Assembly (NCBI GenBank): GCA_002077065.1
Contig: NAJO01000002.1
Location: 744,001-808,000, forward strand
Direction: 5' to 3'
Length of the DNA stretch: 64,000 nucleotides
DNA from: Cryoendolithus antarcticus
Lineage: Eukaryota; Ascomycota; Dothideomycetes; Cladosporiales; Cladosporiaceae
A program made the translations under genes and the position numbers. This document shows, piece after piece, positions 1-11,314 of this stretch. Within the stretch, counting starts at the first letter, position 1. Each line of letters starts with the position of its first letter. The notes under the pieces are model-generated. The model worked only from the letters and a program-made list of their open reading frames with translations, did not search any database and was not told where the DNA came from.

Positions 1-798
1 GGAGCGTGAGGAGGATGAGAATTGCAAGAATTACGAAAGGTCGATAACTTAGTACTCTTATACGATCCTCCCTCAAGCTCCACCCTGCATTGCACCTACC
101 AGTGTTTCGCATGTGAGTTTATCTGCCTGACAGCTCCGGACCCACGGTATCAGCTCATACCTAGGTGAAACCTAGAGGTCGCTGCTATGTTCATCGGCGT
201 ATGCATAAGCAATGTTAGCCCCGCACTAGTCCCTCGATCTACTTTCTAGCTGCTCTAGCTTGCATGCACTGTCAGGTCGCAAATTGAATAGTGATCCGAA
301 TTGCTGTGAGATTGGTGGCTGCGATGTCGGCAGCGAAGCCGGCGCCGGATTTTACTGACAGATTCAAGGCCGGACTACACCATATCTACATGTAGACACT
401 GGTACTCGCAGCTTCACCGCGCTTGAACACACTTGCAAGCCTCTTCGTCCCGTCGATGTGTTTCGTCATGATCACATGTATTGTCAATCACGGTAAAATT
501 GGCACCTCCCGCTTGGCAGGCAAGTGTGTGGCAGACTGGTGCGGCGAGCTCGCAGCGCCATTGCCGCCGGAATGCTTCTCGATTCGCCAGCTCGCCAGTT
601 CCGGCCAAGACTAGGCGTACGACACGCCGACATGACCCATTGTGGTCAAAGCAGGTCGGAGGTGGATGCTGAGTAAGACTTGGGATGCCGCCAGATTCCC
701 GGTCTCGAATCAAGCACAAGCCGTCGCGGTGGAGGTTCCTGTGTCATCGCAGCAGTCTCATTTTTCGGATGCTTCGCCAATCCAGTTTCCAGCCGGCT
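1..798. other. Intergenic, window edge to RRB1 3' end
   Basis: No open frame in this stretch resembles a known family, and those present are short and overlap each other on both strands. It lies downstream of RRB1 and presumably holds its 3' untranslated region. I see no tRNA, repeat or mobile-element signature. Confidence 0.5.
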
Positions 799-2292
799 TT
801 AGACACTGATCGTCTTCAGCACCCCAAAGCCTGCGCCACCAGTCGCTACCACAGTGCCGGGAATCTGCCCGCACCACCTTGCCTCCTTCACCATCTCCAT
901 GTAGTGCACAAAGAGCAGCTGCGGCGGCACATCCTTGACGTCAGCCGTATACTTACTCTCCTCGTCATCTAGCTCGACGGCCAGATCCCAGAGCGTCAAT
1001 GTATTGTCACCAGCGCAGACAGAAATGATGCTGTCGTCTGTGGGGTGCCATTGCAGCGAGGTGATCTGCTCCCGATGGAAGGTGAAGTGGGCCACAGGCT
1101 TTGGAGTCTCCGACGTCGTCGCAGAACGCCATGTACGTAGGTCATGTACGGAGAACGATCCGTCTTCATGGCCTGTCGCAAGCAGATGCGGTGTGAGTGC
1201 CGACCACGCGAGGACATTGACGTCTGCGTCCGATACTTTGATCGACAAGGCAGCAGTGTGCGACTTGCTCCTGCTGTCCCAGATCTTGACTGATCCGTCG
1301 CTCGACGCGCTTGCGAAGACGAACTTCTCGTTCGGCGACCAGCAAAGATCCTCGACCGAGGATGAGTGGCCTGCGAAAGGGGTTGCGTCGGTGGTGAACG
1401 TACCATCAGCAGGTGAGCGGGTCGTGACGAAGATCTTGCCAGAGATGTCGCCTGTTGCAAGCTTACCAGCGGGATGCAGAGGCGACCACGCGACTGCATA
1501 GCCCTCATTCTTCTTGTGTGATCGTACTGTGTGCAACGGCTTCGTAGCCGAAGGCGCAAGGGTGTAGCCGGGTGTATCGAAGGAAGTTAGTTGAGGCGTG
1601 ATGTCGTGTATAAGCACCTCCCCGTTCTCCTGCATGGCAGCCGACAGTGTCGTGGGAAGCGCCGATCCAGAAGCCTGCGGCGACTGATGCACTCGAATCC
1701 TGTTCGTCGTACAACTCGTCGGTATAGCCCTCGTCTCCAATATCGGATCCGAGTTTTCCTCATCCTCATCCTCATCCTCACTATCCGAGTTCAAATTCCG
1801 CGCCTCGTCATTCCTCGACAACCCCGACAACTTCAACACCATGATCTGATTCTCCTTCTCCCTCCCCTGCGCCGCCTGCGTCCCCGCGACAGCATACACC
1901 GTAGCCGGATAGCTCTTCCTCCCATCCCCCAATTGATCCCTCACAACGTCTATACTCAGACACGGCCATGTCGGCTCAAGTGTATGCAGCATCTCATACG
2001 TGCTTAAATCTGGGGCGAGGGTCTGTCCGGCATCTAGCTTGTGTCGGCCAGGGATGAAGGTTTGTTTGTCAATATCCATGGCGCCTGCGGCAGACTGTTC
2101 TGCTTCGCGCTCGACATCTGGGCGACCATCGACGCCGGCTTCGAAAATCTCGTCTTCACTTTCGAATTCATCTTCGAAGTCGTCTTCGAATTGCTCGGAG
2201 TCTGCTAGGCCAGTGTCTGCTACTGGGCGATCGCCGGATTTGAGGGTCTGAGGGGAGTCTTGGGGGTCGTCTTCGGCTGCACGTTTGGCCAT
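799..2292 (-). CDS. RRB1: Ribosome assembly WD40 protein Rrb1 (GRWD1 family)
   Basis: A 497-residue intronless gene starting at an ATG in MAKRAAEDD. The first 60 residues are strongly acidic (Asp/Glu runs). Next comes the CAF1C/H4-binding-type region around ADPSTYEML-like text (here APDLSTYEMLHTLEPTWPCL), then a second acidic block coded by a TCC-TCA-rich tract near 1755-1782, and at least five WD40 blades with typical SxDGSVKIWD and HEDGSFSVHDLR signatures. Known role: Rrb1/GRWD1 is the nuclear chaperone that escorts ribosomal protein L3 (uL3) into pre-60S particles. Length and domain order match the family. It is divergent from EFL1, another 60S-maturation factor, across 347 bp. The assignment is firm. 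Confidence 0.93.
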   Translation of the reverse strand: MAKRAAEDDPQDSPQTLKSGDRPVADTGLADSEQFEDDFEDEFESEDEIFEAGVDGRPDVEREAEQSAAGAMDIDKQTFIPGRHKLDAGQTLAPDLSTYEMLHTLEPTWPCLSIDVVRDQLGDGRKSYPATVYAVAGTQAAQGREKENQIMVLKLSGLSRNDEARNLNSDSEDEDEDEENSDPILETRAIPTSCTTNRIRVHQSPQASGSALPTTLSAAMQENGEVLIHDITPQLTSFDTPGYTLAPSATKPLHTVRSHKKNEGYAVAWSPLHPAGKLATGDISGKIFVTTRSPADGTFTTDATPFAGHSSSVEDLCWSPNEKFVFASASSDGSVKIWDSRSKSHTAALSIKVSDADVNVLAWSALTPHLLATGHEDGSFSVHDLRTWRSATTSETPKPVAHFTFHREQITSLQWHPTDDSIISVCAGDNTLTLWDLAVELDDEESKYTADVKDVPPQLLFVHYMEMVKEARWCGQIPGTVVATGGAGFGVLKTISV

Positions 2293-2639
2293 GTTGACGA
2301 TTTAGATCAAGGGGGCCCTCCGTGTATGCACAGTAAAGGAATGCGTCAAGGGAAATTACTTTATGATTTGTGACTTCGACGACGATTGCCATCTCAAAAA
2401 ATGTTAGAGCTCGGATCAAATCGTTATCGATACCTAACTTTTCTGAGGGTATAACCCTAACGTGACCGCACAGCAGATCGCGCAAGGATGAGCCAAAGTG
2501 AATCTTCGATGGTCGTTCATATGTTTACGCCCGGATATATGCACTCGACTTCTCCTTCGACACTGTCGAGAGGGCCATTTATCACTTCAATCAGAGAGCA
2601 CCAACAGCCATTTGGCTCTCTCTGCCATCATATAACACG
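2293..2639. promoter_or_regulatory. Shared divergent promoter RRB1/EFL1
   Basis: These 347 bp are the only sequence between the two divergent start codons, so they must carry both promoters. An AACCCTAA element (2453-2460) sits near the middle and an A-rich tract lies at about 2394-2401. Both genes act in 60S ribosome biogenesis, so co-regulation is a reasonable inference but is not shown by the sequence. Confidence 0.6.
2453..2460 (+). promoter_or_regulatory. Telo-box-like element AACCCTAA
   Basis: AACCCTAA lies within the RRB1/EFL1 intergenic region. Related AACCCTAA or ACCCTA boxes recur upstream of ribosomal and ribosome-biogenesis genes in fungi and plants. A single 8-mer can occur by chance, so this is only a candidate. 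Confidence 0.35.
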
Positions 2640-5600
2640 ATGCCCGTGGTACCGCCAGAAAAGCTGGTCCAACTCCAGCAGCAGGGCCAGAACGTTCGTA
2701 ACGTAAGTCCCTCTTCGCCACTTCGATGTGATACCACGCTGATCACTCACAGCGTCCTAGATTTGCATACTCGCGCACGTCGATCACGGCAAGACCTCCC
2801 TGACGGACGCGCTAATCGCCACAAATGGCATTATTTCACCCAAACTCGCGGGCAAGATCCGCTATCTGGATTCGAGACCCGATGAGCAACTGCGAGGCAT
2901 CACCATGGAGAGCTCTGCCATATCGCTGTTCTTCTCGTTATTACGGAGAGAGTCACCAACCGCCGAGCCAAAGTCGAAGGAGTATCTCATCAACTTGATC
3001 GACTCGCCCGGTCATATCGATTTCTCGTCTGAGGTCTCGACGGCTTCGAGGTTGTGTGATGGAGCTGTGGTCCTGGTAGATGCTGTTGAGGGTGTGTGCA
3101 GTCAGACTGTCACTGTGCTTCGACATACGTATGTCGAGAAGCTCAAGCCTTTGCTCGTGATCAATAAGATGGATCGATTGATCACGGAGCTCAAGCTCAG
3201 TCCGTCAGAGGCGTACACGCATTTGTCGAAATTACTAGAGCACGTCAATGCCGTGATGGGCTCATTCGCGCTTGGCGAGCGTATGGAGGATGATCTGCGG
3301 TGGCGAGAACGGATTGATGAGAAGCTGCAATCGAAGGCTGCAGAATCAGGCTCAAACACTTCATCAGACCGGAAGAGCAGTATAGCGTCCGACGAGAACG
3401 GTGTACTCACAGACGATACACCAGCGCAGTACGAGGAGAAGGAAGATGAAGACATCTACTTCGAACCTGAACGGAATAATGTCATCTTCTCCTCCGCAAT
3501 TGACGGATGGGCTTTCACGCCTGGCCAATTCGCTGGCATATATGCGAAGAAGCTTGGCATGAAGCGAGAGGTACTCGAGAAATTCCTCTGGGGTGACTTC
3601 TACCTCGATCCCAAAACCAAGCGTGTACTCAGCTCAAAGCACCTCAAGGGCCGACACCTAAAGCCCATGTTCGTACAGCTCGTACTTGAGAACGTTTGGG
3701 CCGTGTATGAAGCGACTACAGGAGGTCCGAATGGCAAGGGCGACCCGACAATGCTGGAGAAGATCACGAAGAGTCTGAATATCAGCATTCCGCCTCACGT
3801 ACTGCGATCGCGAGATCCGAAGGCACTCCTGAGCGCTGTATTTGCTGCATGGCTACCACTAAGCACAGCGTTATTGGTCTCAGTCGTGGAGCATCTCCCT
3901 TCACCGCACACTGCGCAGGCATCACGAATGCCAGCTCTGCTCAAGGAGTCGCCTGGTCACGAACACATCGACGCGCAAGTGCGAGAGGCAATGATCGCTT
4001 CCAATGCAGCAAAGGAGGCGCCAGTGGTAGCTTACGTCAGTAAGATGGTCTCAATACCCGAATCCGAGCTGCCAGCGAACAAACGACGTGGTGGTGCTTT
4101 GACAGCTGAAGAAGCTCGAGAACTTGGTCGAAAGAAACGGGCGGAGATTGCACGCGCCCAAGCAGCGGCCAACAGCAACGGCGATGCAGGCGTTGAGAGT
4201 GTCACGGATGCTCTGAACACGACAGCCATAAGCGACGAGCAAGACGTGCCCAACAACGGGACAGCAGAGGAGCCGTCCGATCCCGAGCACCTTATTGGCT
4301 TCGCCAGACTGTTCTCAGGCACCCTCTCAGTCGGCCAGGAGGTCTATGTCCTTCCACCCAAGTTCTCTCCAGCACAACAAGACCCTCATCCACCACCGCG
4401 TAAAGTCACGATCACAGCCTTGTACTTACTCATGGGCCGATCGCTCGAATCTCTGACATCGGTGCCAGCCGGCAATATCGTTGGTATTGCCGGGCTCGAA
4501 GGCGCAATACTGAAGTCAGGAACACTATGCTCACAAGTCCAAGGCGCGCCAAACCTGAGCTCTACCACTGCTATCTCAACAAACGCACCTATCGTGCGAG
4601 TAGCACTTGAGCCCACCAATCCAGGCGACCTGGACAAGATGGTGCGCGGGCTAAGGTTGCTCGAGCAAGCTGACCCAGCCGTTGTCTACGAGCAGCTCGA
4701 GTCCGGCGAGCACGTGATACTCACAGCGGGCGAGCTGCATCTGGAGCGATGTTTGAAAGATCTGCGAGAACGTTTCGCAAGGTGCGACATCCAGGCTGGA
4801 GAGGCGATTGTGCCGTATCGCGAAAGCATTGTGAGTGCCGAGGAGATGCGAGAACCGCATGATCCTGCCTTGGGCAGGGGAACAGTGGAAATCAGTATGG
4901 TCGGTGGCGGGCTGAAAGTCAAGTTGAGAGTTCTGCCGTTGCCTGCAAAGGTGACGGAGTATCTGGTAAAGTACCAGGGATGTGTGAAACGAGTGTGGGC
5001 CGAAAGGATGGCGAAAGAAAGAGAGAAGAGAGACAAGAGTGGGCAGTTGAATGGCTCGAGTGGGAGTCACGGCAACACTGCCGATGACGATGTTGAAGCT
5101 GGCACTCACGGCGACGAAGAAGCGGGCGCGAACTCTGACAGAGACGTGAAGCATGCCGCGGACGACAGCATTGAGGGCGGTCAGACGATGAGCGTAGACG
5201 ACTTCAAGGACGGTCTCTTGCAAGCGTTCGAAGAGGAGAAGGCAGACAAAGACTTGTGGAAGGGAGTCATCAGCAAGATCATTGCCTTTGGCCCGAGACA
5301 AGTTGGGCCCAATCTGCTCATCGACGAGACCGAGGATCGAGTCTGCGACAGATTGTGAGTTGATCGCACATACACACTTTAACAGTAACACTCTGCTGAC
5401 ACATTCCCACAGCTTCCACGACCAAAGCAACGATGCAACCAACAGCGCCTCGCCCCTCCAGCCTCTCCTCTCAAAGCTAACCCACGCCTTTCAACTCTTC
5501 ACCGCCTCCGGCCCCCTCTGCGCCGAGCCAACGCAAGGCATGGCCGTCCTCCTCGAGTCCATCACCACCGACCAAGCCATCCTGTCCTCCCACAGCGCCG

Positions 5601-6097
5601 GCGCACAAACCGGCGAGATTCTCCGCTCAACCCGCACAGCGCTCAAATCCGCTTTCCTAGACTGGTCCCCCCGCATTCTTCTCGCAATGTACGCCTGCGA
5701 AATCCAGGCTTCAGCCGAAGTCCTCGGCCGCGTCTACAGCGTCATAACCCGGCGTCGCGGCCGCATCATCTCCGAGTCCTTGCTCGAGCCCTCGCCGAAT
5801 TTCACCATCCTCGCCTTACTCCCTGTGGCGGAGAGTTTCGGGTTCTCGGACGAGATTCGGAAGCGTTCTGCTGGTGCAGCGAGCCCGCAGCTGGTTTTCG
5901 CGGGTTTCGAGGCGTTGGGCGAGGATCCATTCTGGGTTCCCAGGACTGAGGAGGAGCTGGAGGATTTTGGGAGTTTGGGGGATAAGGAGAATGTGGCGAA
6001 GAGGTATGTGGATGGGGTGAGGGAGAGGAAGGGGTTGGTTGTGCAGGGGAAGAGGGTTGTGGGGGATGCGGAGAAGCAGAGTACGTTAAAGAGGTAG
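2640..6097 (+). CDS. EFL1: Elongation factor-like GTPase 1 (60S maturation)
   Basis: Three exons, 2640-2702, 2761-5354 and 5413-6097, with two 58-nt introns (GTAAGT..TAG and GTGAGT..CAG), encode about 1113 residues. Visible GTPase motifs are AHVDHGKTS (G1), RGITM (switch I), DSPGH (G3) and NKMD (G4), followed by EF-2-like domains with a long low-complexity insertion (about residues 410-460) and a second charged insertion near residue 815. Known role: Efl1/Ria1 works with Sdo1 (SBDS) in the cytoplasm to release Tif6 (eIF6) from pre-60S subunits. The invariant G1 motif falls right after the first splice junction, which fixes the first exon. It is not EF-2: the length and the insertions match EFL1. 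Confidence 0.93.
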
Positions 6098-6143
6098 AGT
6101 CTACTGGCCTGGTGGGATCAGGGACTGGTACGAGACCGTAGTT

Positions 6144-7367
6144 TTAGGGTCGCATGTCTGAGTGACCGAGCAAAGATTGTGCTTCCTCTATCATCGTGAC
6201 ACTATCATCGCTTGCCACGCCACTCACCCAATCTTTCTCACTCGAAGTTTCCCTCCCTACCCAGCCTCCCATCCACGGGCCCTCCTTGTTCCACTGCACT
6301 CGCTGCATCCTCGCCTTCCGTCCCTGGTTTCCATCTCCGACATGATCAGTAGCGTGAAACACCACCACCGTCTCGCCTCTCTCCTGCAGAAACATCCCAT
6401 GACCCGGCCCATGCGGACCCGGTCCATTCACGTCACTCTGTAGCAGCGGTTTCCTAGACTTTCTCCAGGAGGCAGGCGACATCGGGTCGCCACCGAGGTA
6501 CTGCAGCGTAGCCATCTTGTAATGCGGCGTCCAGGACGCAGAGCACGAGTACAGCAGTCCCTGCCACTCTGGCTTTCCCGCTGAATCCAGACGAGGAGTA
6601 ACAATCCACTGCGGACCTTCCTGAATCGCCACATCGCCCGTCTTCTCCCAGGGCTCGGAGGGGAAGGAGATCTGAACCGCCGTAGTACCAGCGACCGCCA
6701 TCGTCGGAGAAGAGAGAGGCAAGAGGTACAGTGCCTGCGTCCTCTCGTCTGCTGGTGAAGTGCCGACGGGCCAGCCAGAGTAAGCCAAGTACAGCTGCCC
6801 ATTGAGCGTGAAGACCGTGCCATCGATAGCCCATTGCGACGGATCCATGGCCTTCACTGGCCCTACGAAAGTCCAGTCCTCGGACCCGTCACCACGTGGT
6901 GAGCTTGACGAAAGCGGTCCCCGAAGAACGTACATCCGATGAGATCGGTTCCCCAAGACTGGGTCGGCGGCCGCGAAGTAAACCCACCATCGCCCTTGCA
7001 GATCATGCAGTTCTGGAGCCCAAAGGCGTTCGCTCCAGGGCGTGTCGGGCGGCGGAATGAACAGCGGGCCTTTGGTCACAAGAGCGGAGTCAGAGTCGTT
7101 GAGAAAGGAGAAGATCGAGGTTGCTTCCCAGAGCGGGATGCGCGTGTTGGCTGTGAAGGTCAGGTAGATCTTTCCCCGCGCGAAGACGATGAAGGGATCG
7201 GGGGTATTTTGGGAGGTCAAGGCGAGGCAGGTGTTGTCGTAGGTTGGGCGGAGGACCATATCCGGGTCGCTGGATGTAGAGGCCTCGTGACGCTGTAGGA
7301 TCAAGATAAGCAGATAAATCGTCAGTACCGAGAGGAAGGTGGAAAGTAGTCGGCGGAGCGGACGCAT
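6144..7367 (-). CDS. Membrane-anchored GH43 family glycosidase
   Basis: A 407-residue intronless gene; the start is the ATG giving MRPLRRLLSTFL. Residues 8-25 form one hydrophobic segment after a basic N-terminus, so a type II signal anchor or uncleaved signal peptide is likely. The five-bladed GH43 catalytic domain follows: PDPF with catalytic base Asp57, the family hallmark WAPELH (117-122), AIDGTVF with the pKa-modulating Asp182, and QEGPQW with proton donor Glu250. GH43 enzymes release arabinose or xylose from plant arabinan and arabinoxylan. The closest type seems to be an exo- or endo-arabinanase/arabinofuranosidase, but the substrate cannot be settled here. Its 3' end lies 46 bp from that of EFL1 (convergent). 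Confidence 0.85.
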   Translation of the reverse strand: MRPLRRLLSTFLSVLTIYLLILILQRHEASTSSDPDMVLRPTYDNTCLALTSQNTPDPFIVFARGKIYLTFTANTRIPLWEATSIFSFLNDSDSALVTKGPLFIPPPDTPWSERLWAPELHDLQGRWWVYFAAADPVLGNRSHRMYVLRGPLSSSSPRGDGSEDWTFVGPVKAMDPSQWAIDGTVFTLNGQLYLAYSGWPVGTSPADERTQALYLLPLSSPTMAVAGTTAVQISFPSEPWEKTGDVAIQEGPQWIVTPRLDSAGKPEWQGLLYSCSASWTPHYKMATLQYLGGDPMSPASWRKSRKPLLQSDVNGPGPHGPGHGMFLQERGETVVVFHATDHVGDGNQGRKARMQRVQWNKEGPWMGGWVGRETSSEKDWVSGVASDDSVTMIEEAQSLLGHSDMRP

Positions 7368-7676
7368 GCAAAGCAAGGTGACTATCTGTCTCTCGGGAAG
7401 ATTGAATGCGATCAGGTTAGGGACATGTGCCTACAGTATATGTTGAACGCGGTACTTGGGTGGATTGGATACTCTGATGTAGAACGGGATCAAATGACAC
7501 GATTACACCATCACCGGTTCCGTGCGAGTACATCACCTATTGCAGTGGTGAAGCAGAACAGGCTTCGTGATCGGACTTGACGTGGTGCAAAGAGGAGCGA
7601 GAATAACGCTTTGGTTTTTGGTTGACCGGACACTCTACGTTACTACATGTACGGCAAACCTGCTCCTCACGATCGA
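7368..7676. other. Intergenic between GH43 and HIBCH genes
   Basis: This 309-bp stretch lies upstream of the GH43 gene and downstream of the hydrolase gene. It presumably holds the GH43 promoter. I see no gene or strong motif in it. Confidence 0.4.
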
Positions 7677-9282
7677 CTACCTCTTCCAAGTCACACTCCC
7701 ATCCCCGCCCTCTATCGTCTTCCTCGCCAAGATCTCCTCGAGCTTCTCCCTAGTCCCCTGCTTCCCTCCGTTTCCTTCCTCGAAATGCGTGACGACCGCG
7801 TCTGTGGTGAGCCCGCCCTTCTTCGACACGTAAGCCTCCACCTCTCCCTCTCTGGGTAATCCCACCCAAGCATGCGGGTAATCAAGGTAGTCTCCCGTAC
7901 CCATCAACTCCAGCCCCGGCGTCCCATCAAAGAATCCATCAACATCCTGCTCTGAGACCTCAGCACTAGAACCCGGACTCCACTTCGGCGTCGTCTTCGG
8001 CTTCCGAATAAGCAGCGAAGACACTCCCTCCACAAAGTCCGCATGCTCCATGAACTTGCTAGCGATCAAATGCTCCCTCCGAAACGTCTCCGCAATGCTC
8101 CACTTGCCACCCTCCCTCAATTGCCTCAACGTAACCCTCGCACTCGTCGGACTGCGCTGCAGAATCGTCTCCCGAGTCCTCTTAGCCCAGCTCCGAATCT
8201 CCTCAATATCAGATTGAGTCTGCTCGAGTCCTTCGAGCGCGGTGATGATGTCGTCGAAGTTGTTAGCTGGTTGGAAGACGTAGTCTACTGCTGCGCGGAT
8301 CTGACCGCCGACTGGTGCGGCTATGGGTTGGTCGTGAGGAAGGCCTGTGGCGAATTCTTCGATGGTGGAGTTTATTATCTGGAGGCGGGATTGCAGGGTT
8401 GCGGAGTCTTTGAATTGGAGCTCGGCGAGGCGGGCTTCGAGGGAGGGGAGGGAGGTAGAGTGGAGGTAGTGGGTTGCTATGCCGGCGTAGCTTTGTGTTA
8501 CGTTAGCATTGTGTGTGGTTGTAGTTGGAGCTGTAAGAACAACACTCACAAGACATTCACGCCCTTCAGCTGCTCGCTAGTCAAGGCGAGATACATGCCC
8601 AGCTCGCCGTCCATTCTCGGCAAAAAGAAGCTTGCTCCGACATCCGGGAAGAAGCCAATGGTCGTCTCTGGCATGGCGAAGACCGTGTTCTCTGTCGCGA
8701 TCCTGAACGGCGCATGCACAGACAGCCCCACCCCGCCACCCATGGTAATCCCATCGATAAACGCCACATAAGGCTTCGAGTACGTAGCAATCTGGTGATC
8801 AAGCTGGTATTCCAACCCAAAGTAATCCTTGCTTGCCTGTTGCCCTTCAGCCCCCTTCTGGTTGTCCTGCGCCAGCGCCGTGACATCTCCGCCAGCGCAG
8901 AACGCCCGGCCTTCGCCCTTGATCACCACGACGTTCGCGAGCTGGGACTTCTCCCACTCCTGGAGTCGGGGAATGATCTTGCGGGCCATGCTACCGTTGA
9001 GGGAGTTGAGCTTTTTGGGGCGGTTGAGGGTGATTGTGCGGACGCCGTATTGGCTGTTGAAGAGGACGTCATTTGGTTCGTCGCCGGGGAGTTCGCGGAT
9101 TTGGGGGGTGGAGGTGGAGAGCTGGCTTGGGGGTCAGTCAGCTGCCATATCTTCAGACTCTGCTGGAGTGGTCCTACACTTCGGGAGGCACTGCCAGCCA
9201 TAGCTGGATTGAGGATCTTTGCGCGCAGAGGCATGCTGGCGGGGCGCGTAGCTAGCCTTCTGCACACGCTTTGCACGAGCAT
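7677..9282 (-). CDS. EHD3: 3-hydroxyisobutyryl-CoA hydrolase, mitochondrial
   Basis: Three exons, 9282-9178, 9121-8550 and 8490-7677, with 56- and 59-nt introns (GTAGGA..CAG, GTGAGT..AAG), encode about 496 residues. The start MLVQSVCRR is the first in-frame ATG after an upstream stop and begins an Arg-rich presequence suited to mitochondrial import. The crotonase fold shows GEGRAFCAGGDV, the oxyanion-hole stretch GITMGGGVG and the HIBCH-type PETTIGFFPDVG. After the second junction comes YAGIATHYL, also typical. Known role: hydrolysis of 3-hydroxyisobutyryl-CoA in valine breakdown; yeast Ehd3 was also found with the mitochondrial ribosome. The gene is divergent from mitochondrial EF-Tu. Confidence 0.92.
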
Positions 9283-9710
9283 TGAAAAGGAGGTCGCGTT
9301 ACTGCTGGCGACTCTCGACACTACCTGCACGATAAGAGGCTAATGTGCAGTAGTCATTGGGATGCGCTTAGGAACCTCGGCTAGTGCGGGAGTTTTCCCC
9401 GAGCGATCGGATGGAGGTGTGGGAGTGTGATGGGGATGGTACTGCCTCGCAAGCTTTGTAGGGGACAACTCGGCAAGAATGTGCAAGCCGATCGTCGACG
9501 CTATGGTCTTTCCGCTGCTGGGGTCCACGTCTGGGTCCTGTGAACCTCATCTGGTCGAATTGCCTAATGGGGATGACGGCACGTGACCAGCCAGATGCCC
9601 CAAAAAAGTCCCGCTACATCACCACTCCCGAATCGCCCGCGTAGTCAAGCTTTGAGTCCATCGTCCATCTCTTCTCATTGCGTTGGCGTTCCGGGTCTAC
9701 CACAGCAACA
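9283..9710. promoter_or_regulatory. Divergent promoter region HIBCH/TUF1
   Basis: These 428 bp separate two genes for mitochondrial proteins transcribed away from each other. Both promoters must lie here. I could not pick out a confident binding site. Confidence 0.45.
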
Positions 9711-11030
9711 ATGTCCTTCGCTAAGACCTTCCTCCGCACGTCCCGGTCACTATGCATCCACACCGGTAATCCTGTGCAACGAGCCCTCAGCGCAAGGGGC
9801 CAAGCGCAGTTCATCAAGGCCAGCAGAGCCTACGCCACAGTCTTCGAACGCAGCAAGCCTCACGTCAACATCGGAACGATCGGCCACGTTGATCATGGGA
9901 AGACGACGCTCACAGCCGCCATCACCAAGCGCCAGGCTGAGAAAGGCTTCGCCGCCTACCTCGAATATGGCGCCATTGACAAAGCCCCCGAGGAGCGGAA
10001 GCGCGGTATCACGATCAGCACGGCGCATATCGAGTACTCGACTGATGCGCGGCATTACGCTCACGTGGATTGTCCCGGGCATGCGGATTACATCAAGAAC
10101 ATGATCACGGGTGCTGCATCCATGGATGGGGCGATTATCGTCGTTGCGGCGAGCGATGGGCAGATGCCGCAGACGAGGGAGCATTTGCTGCTAGCAAGAC
10201 AGGTGGGCGTGCAGCGGATTGTCGTGTTTGTGAATAAGGTTGATGCGGTGGAGGATCCGGAGATGTTGGAATTGGTTGAGATGGAGATGCGGGAGTTGCT
10301 TTCATCGTACGGCTTTGAGGGCGACGATACCCCGATTATTCTCGGCTCCGCGCTGTGCGCTATCGAGGGCAGGAGACCCGAAATCGGCACCGAGAAGATT
10401 GACGAGCTCCTCCAAGCAGTCGACACCTGGATCCCCACACCCGAGCGCGACGTCGCGAAGCCCTTCCTCATGTCCGTCGAAGACGTCTTCTCCATTCCCG
10501 GCCGCGGCACCGTAGCCTCCGGTCGCGTAGAGCGAGGCGTCCTGCGAAAGGACTCTGAAGTTGAGCTCGTAGGAAAGAACAAATCGCCCATCAAAACCAA
10601 GGTAACCGACATCGAGACCTTCAAGAAATCCTGCGACGAGTCCCGCGCCGGCGACAACTCTGGTCTCCTCCTACGCGGCGTGAAGCGCGATGATGTACAG
10701 CGCGGGATGGTGATCGTCGCCCCTAACACCACCAAAGCGCACCGAAAATTCTTGACATCTATGTACGTTCTCACGAAGGAAGAGGGAGGCCGACACACGG
10801 GGTTCGCGAACAACTACAAGCCGCAGATGTTCATCCGGACTGCTGATGAGGCTGCTACGCTGACTTGGCCCGAGGGCGTGGAGGAGGGCAAAATGGTCAT
10901 GCCAGGCGACAACGTCGAAATGGTGTGTGAGATCCACAAGCCGCTTGCTGTAGAGACTGGGCAGCGGTTCAATGTCCGCGAGGGAGGACGCACAGTGGCG
11001 ACAGGGTTGGTGACGAGGATTATCGAGTGA
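9711..11030 (+). CDS. TUF1: Mitochondrial translation elongation factor Tu
   Basis: An intronless 439-residue gene. The start MSFAKTF follows CAGCAACA, a favourable context, and begins an Arg/Ser-rich presequence of about 45 residues ending near RAYATVFER. The mature part is bacterial-type EF-Tu: [16 protein letters not shown] (G1), RGITI (switch I), DCPGHADY (G3), NKVD (G4) and SAL (G5), then domain 2 with [16 protein letters not shown] and domain 3 ending TGLVTRIIE. Known role: GTP-dependent delivery of aminoacyl-tRNA to the mitochondrial ribosome. Length and motifs are full and intact. Confidence 0.96.
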   Translation: MSFAKTFLRTSRSLCIHTGNPVQRALSARGQAQFIKASRAYATVFERSKPHVNIGTIGHVDHGKTTLTAAITKRQAEKGFAAYLEYGAIDKAPEERKRGITISTAHIEYSTDARHYAHVDCPGHADYIKNMITGAASMDGAIIVVAASDGQMPQTREHLLLARQVGVQRIVVFVNKVDAVEDPEMLELVEMEMRELLSSYGFEGDDTPIILGSALCAIEGRRPEIGTEKIDELLQAVDTWIPTPERDVAKPFLMSVEDVFSIPGRGTVASGRVERGVLRKDSEVELVGKNKSPIKTKVTDIETFKKSCDESRAGDNSGLLLRGVKRDDVQRGMVIVAPNTTKAHRKFLTSMYVLTKEEGGRHTGFANNYKPQMFIRTADEAATLTWPEGVEEGKMVMPGDNVEMVCEIHKPLAVETGQRFNVREGGRTVATGLVTRIIE

Positions 11031-11314
11031 GCGGACCGGTGAGCTATGATTTGCGCGGTGCTGTGTACGATGACATCGGAGTCGGGTCTTGGTAACATCA
11101 CGGCCTGTGGTGTAGCCTTTTGGGGGCCCGAGGCACGAGACGAGGTGTAAGATGCATTGAGGCGATGTGTACAAACATGGGCTTTCCCATTCAAGAAGAT
11201 GGAAGGCTTCAGTGTACTGTACTTTAGCGATCGGACTGGAAGGAGCGAAGCTAGAGGCCATGCGATGCTTGCTTGGGTGGTAAAATGCGCTGTATAGACC
11301 CGACTGAATGCATC

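Noticed and set aside
1755..1782. TCCTCA repeat tract
   Set aside because: It lies in the RRB1 coding sequence and simply encodes an Asp/Glu run typical of the family.
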